Below are positions 61,460 to 64,000 of a stretch of DNA of 64,000 nt, piece by piece. Under the pieces are notes generated by a model, which saw only the letters and a program-made list of their open reading frames with translations, did no database searches and was not told where the DNA came from. Each line of letters opens with the position of its first letter. The first letter of the stretch is position 1. A program made the position numbers and the translations under genes. Origin of the DNA: Microbacterium soli (lineage in GTDB: Bacteria > Actinomycetota > Actinomycetes > Actinomycetales > Microbacteriaceae); NCBI RefSeq assembly GCF_039539005.1, contig NZ_BAABCP010000001.1:1674001-1738000 (forward strand), given 5' to 3'.

Positions 61460-62470
61460 ATGCACACCCAGGCACTGCAGAGCACGTCGGTGCCTGAGAG
61501 GGGCGCCGTCACCGGGACGGGCGCGCAGCCCGCCCCGGTGCGGCGGTCGCCGCGGGCCGATTGGCGCAAGCGCGGCGAGATCGCGCTCCTCTCGGGCCCC
61601 GCACTGATCATGTTCGTCGGCTTCGTCATCTTCCCCGTGGTGATGGCCGCCTTCTACGGCTTCTTCAAGTGGAACGGCTTCGGCTGGCCCACCGAGTTCG
61701 TCGGACTCGACAACTACATCCTCATGTGGCAGGACGAGACATTCCGCGAGGCGGTGTGGCACAACGGGATCATCGTCGTGCTGTCGCTGGTCCTGCAGGG
61801 GCCGATCGCCATCCTCTTCGCGCTGCTGATGAATCAGAAGATCCACGGGCGCTCGATCATCCGCATCCTGATCTTCGTCCCCTATGTCATCTCCGAGGTG
61901 ATCGTCGGCGTCGGCTGGAGCCTGATGCTGCAGGACTCCGGTGCACTGAACTCCCTGCTGGAGAAATGGGGTCTGGGCGCCCTCCAGCAGTCCTGGATCG
62001 CCGACCCGGCCATCGCGATGACGTCCCTGATGATCATCATCACGTGGAAGTACCTCGGCTTCGCCGTCATCCTCATGCTGGCCGGGATGCAGTCCATCCC
62101 CGAGGAGCTCTACGAGGCCGCCGCCATCGACGGCGCCGGCTTCTGGAAGATCCAGTGGACCATCACCGTCCCGCTGCTGGGGCCGACCATCAGGATCTGG
62201 GCGTTCCTGTCGATCATCGGATCGTTGCAGCTCTTCGACCTCGTCAACATCATCTGGGGCCAGTACATCGCCGCGACGGCGGGCACCTCGACGATGGCGA
62301 CCTACATGTACCAGAACGGCCACCTGGCCGGCAGCTACGGATACGGCAACGCCGTGGCCGTGATGCTGTTCATCATCACGCTGATCGTCGCGCTGTTCTA
62401 TCAGCGCTTCGTGCTGCGCCGCGACACCGACGGCGCGCTGACAGGCGATGGCGGAAGGAGGCGCAAGTGA
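61460..62470 (+). CDS. Sugar ABC transporter permease (BxlF-like)
   Basis: CUT1 permease of 336 residues with a charged N-terminal tail of about 40 residues and six hydrophobic segments. The EAA loop reads ELYEAAAIDGAGFWKIQWTI. It starts 7 bp after the binding-protein gene and overlaps the next permease by 4 bp (GTGA). It would form the xylo-oligosaccharide channel; no ATPase is encoded, so a shared MsiK is expected. Confidence 0.92.
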   Translation: MHTQALQSTSVPERGAVTGTGAQPAPVRRSPRADWRKRGEIALLSGPALIMFVGFVIFPVVMAAFYGFFKWNGFGWPTEFVGLDNYILMWQDETFREAVWHNGIIVVLSLVLQGPIAILFALLMNQKIHGRSIIRILIFVPYVISEVIVGVGWSLMLQDSGALNSLLEKWGLGALQQSWIADPAIAMTSLMIIITWKYLGFAVILMLAGMQSIPEELYEAAAIDGAGFWKIQWTITVPLLGPTIRIWAFLSIIGSLQLFDLVNIIWGQYIAATAGTSTMATYMYQNGHLAGSYGYGNAVAVMLFIITLIVALFYQRFVLRRDTDGALTGDGGRRRK

Positions 62471-63366
62471 GCGCCGAGACGCTGAACACGAAGATCGCCA
62501 TCCGGGCGATCACCCCCCAGGGGCGCCGCCGCCGCGTGCGCGATTCCGGAGTGAAATGGGGCAGCCCCGCGGTCTACCTCGCCGCCCTCGTGCTGGTCAC
62601 CGTCTGCATCACGCCGGTGCTGTACGTGATCATCGGCGGATTCCGCACCAACTCGCAGATCACCCTCGACCCTTCCGGGTTCCCCGCGCCGTGGCAGCTC
62701 AGCAACTACGGCGACGTGCTGATGAGCTCGGAGTTCTGGGTCGCGATGCTGAACTCCACGATCTCCGCGGTGGCCACCACGGCCGGTGCGGTCATCCTCG
62801 GGGTCATGGCCGGCTACGTCATCGCACGGTACGACTTCGGCGGCCGCGGCGTGATGTACTCGCTGTTCGCGGCGGGGCTGATGTTCCCCGTGACCGTCGC
62901 CATCACGCCGCTGTACATCCTCGTCCGCAACCTCGGACTGGTGAACTCGCTGGCCGGCATCATCCTGCCGCAGATCGCGTTCGCCCTGCCGATGACGATC
63001 ATCATCCTCGTTCCGTTCCTGCGGGCCATCCCGAAGGAGCTCGAGGAGGCGGCGTCGATCGACGGCGCCTCGCGACTGGGCTTCTTCTGGCGCATGGTCA
63101 TCCCGCTGAGCCTGCCCGGCGTCATCACGGTCGGCATCCTCGCCTTCGTCGGCGCGTGGAACGGCTACATGCTGCCGCTGTTCATCCTCAACGACCAGGC
63201 GCTGTTCACCCTGCCGCTGGGTGTGCAGGACTTCGCCTCGCAGTACTCGGTCGACACCGCACGAGTGCTCGCATACACCTCGCTGTCGATGCTCCCCGCG
63301 CTGATCTTCTTCAGCCTGTTCGAGCGTCGCATCGTGGGTGGACTGACCGGAGCGGTGAAAGGCTGA
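62467..63366 (+). CDS. Sugar ABC transporter permease (BxlG-like)
   Basis: CUT1 permease of 299 residues with six hydrophobic segments and the EAA loop ELEEAASIDGASRLGFFWRM. The start is a GTG at 62467 overlapping the upstream stop. The GH3 gene begins 2 bp after its stop. Confidence 0.92.
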   Translation: MSAETLNTKIAIRAITPQGRRRRVRDSGVKWGSPAVYLAALVLVTVCITPVLYVIIGGFRTNSQITLDPSGFPAPWQLSNYGDVLMSSEFWVAMLNSTISAVATTAGAVILGVMAGYVIARYDFGGRGVMYSLFAAGLMFPVTVAITPLYILVRNLGLVNSLAGIILPQIAFALPMTIIILVPFLRAIPKELEEAASIDGASRLGFFWRMVIPLSLPGVITVGILAFVGAWNGYMLPLFILNDQALFTLPLGVQDFASQYSVDTARVLAYTSLSMLPALIFFSLFERRIVGGLTGAVKG

Positions 63367-63368
63367 GA

Positions 63369-64000
63369 ATGACCCACGAAGCACCCACAGCGACCGTTTC
63401 CACGGATGCCGGGATTCCGGCGCTCCCCATCGTCTCCGAGCGCGTCAGCGCCCTGCTGGCGGAGATGACGCTGGAGGAGAAGGCCGCGCAGCTCGTCGGC
63501 TATTGGCTCGACAGGGGCGGCGAGGTGGTGGCGCCCATGCAGAACGAGATGGGCGCGTCACAGGCATCCGGCGCCCTGGCCGAGATCACCCGCGACGGCA
63601 TCGGGCACTACACCCGCGTGTACGGCACGCGCCCCGTCGACCCCGCCGAGCGCGCGGAGTGGCTGTGGGCCGAGCAGCGCCGACTCCAGCGCGAGACGAG
63701 GCTGGGGATCCCGGCGCTCGTGCACGAGGAGTGCCTGACCGGGCTCGCCGCGTGGAAGGCCGCGACCTTCCCCACGCCGCTGGCGTGGGGGGCGTCCTTC
63801 GACCCCGAGCTCGTCGCCCGGATGGGGGCGCTGATCGGCGGCTCCATGCGACAGCTGGGCATCCACCAGGGTCTCGCGCCCGTGCTCGACGTCGTGCGCG
63901 ACCCCCGTTGGGGTCGCGTCGACGAGTGCATCGGCGAGGACCCGTACCTGGTCGGCACGGTCGGCACGGCCTACGTGCGGGGTCTGCAGTCGGAGGGCGT
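63369..64000 (+). CDS. Glycoside hydrolase family 3 protein, beta-xylosidase-like (5' part, cut by window edge)
   Basis: N-terminal 210 residues of a GH3 enzyme; the rest lies beyond the window. It begins without a signal peptide and has VSERVSALLAEMTLEEKAAQL, then IPALVHEECLTGLAAW, TPLAWGASFDPELV, and LAPVLDVVRDPRWGR-x-DECIGEDPYL, all typical of bacterial beta-xylosidases of the BxlA type. The catalytic Asp nucleophile (usually about residue 290) is not included. It is the last known gene of the divergent operon. A beta-glucosidase function cannot be ruled out. Confidence 0.9.
   Translation, partial: MTHEAPTATVSTDAGIPALPIVSERVSALLAEMTLEEKAAQLVGYWLDRGGEVVAPMQNEMGASQASGALAEITRDGIGHYTRVYGTRPVDPAERAEWLWAEQRRLQRETRLGIPALVHEECLTGLAAWKAATFPTPLAWGASFDPELVARMGALIGGSMRQLGIHQGLAPVLDVVRDPRWGRVDECIGEDPYLVGTVGTAYVRGLQSEG

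Noticed and set aside
1..64000. tRNA, rRNA and riboswitch genes
   Set aside because: I searched the gaps by eye for cloverleaf arms and conserved riboswitch cores and saw none; a covariance-model scan would be decisive.

Overview
The window looks like chromosome from a high-GC actinobacterium, most probably a Microbacterium-like member of the Microbacteriaceae. The basis is GC-rich DNA, many ATGA/GTGA stop-start overlaps, lipoprotein ABC substrate-binding proteins, sugar importers that lack their own ATPase, and actinobacterial-style LacI/glycosidase operons. I recognise 56 genes, of which two are cut by the window edges. I saw no rRNA, tRNA, transposase, integrase or CRISPR array.

Region 1 (about 1-20.8 kb) is a compact catabolic island. 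It contains a CaiB-type CoA transferase (partial), two short-chain dehydrogenases, an enoyl-CoA hydratase, an acyl-CoA dehydrogenase, a CitE-like CoA-ester lyase with a MaoC hydratase, an ADP-forming acyl-CoA synthetase, a luciferase-like flavin oxidoreductase and a complete LivKHMGF-type importer. It also has a cytochrome P450 with a 2Fe-2S ferredoxin and ferredoxin reductase, a divergent 3Fe-4S ferredoxin, a small cytosolic HtaA-like protein, an aldehyde dehydrogenase and an MFS permease. The set fits import, P450 hydroxylation, oxidation, possible flavin-dependent oxygen insertion, CoA activation and beta-oxidation-like cleavage of a hydrophobic, perhaps terpenoid or alicyclic, compound. 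The substrate is not readable from sequence. No regulator gene lies in the island, but its divergent promoters share AT-rich islands with ATGAT/ATCAT half-sites, including one perfect palindrome at 19368-19388.

Region 2 (about 20.8-52.8 kb) is a string of plant-polysaccharide operons, each with its own LacI regulator. They are a beta-galactosidase operon (21-28.5 kb); a GH127 beta-L-arabinofuranosidase operon (28.7-34.9 kb); a GH51 alpha-L-arabinofuranosidase operon (37.6-43.6 kb); and a monosaccharide importer ChvE-MmsAB with LacI and araD-araB-araA (43.9-52.8 kb). A short interlude (35-37.6 kb) holds an HTH-regulator/SDR pair and an NAD-dependent epimerase. A 56-bp perfect or near-perfect palindrome occurs three times at gene ends here.

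Region 3 (52.8-56 kb) is a dtnK-pdxA2-deoR operon for a four-carbon sugar acid, with a TTGCGCG-AAA-CGCGCAA operator candidate. Region 4 (56.3-64 kb) is a xylose/xylo-oligosaccharide block: xylB, xylA and a LacI regulator on the minus strand, divergent from a BxlEFGA-like importer and GH3 glycosidase cut by the right edge. Regions 2-4 together convert arabinose-, xylose- and galactose-containing oligosaccharides to pentose phosphates and triose phosphate.
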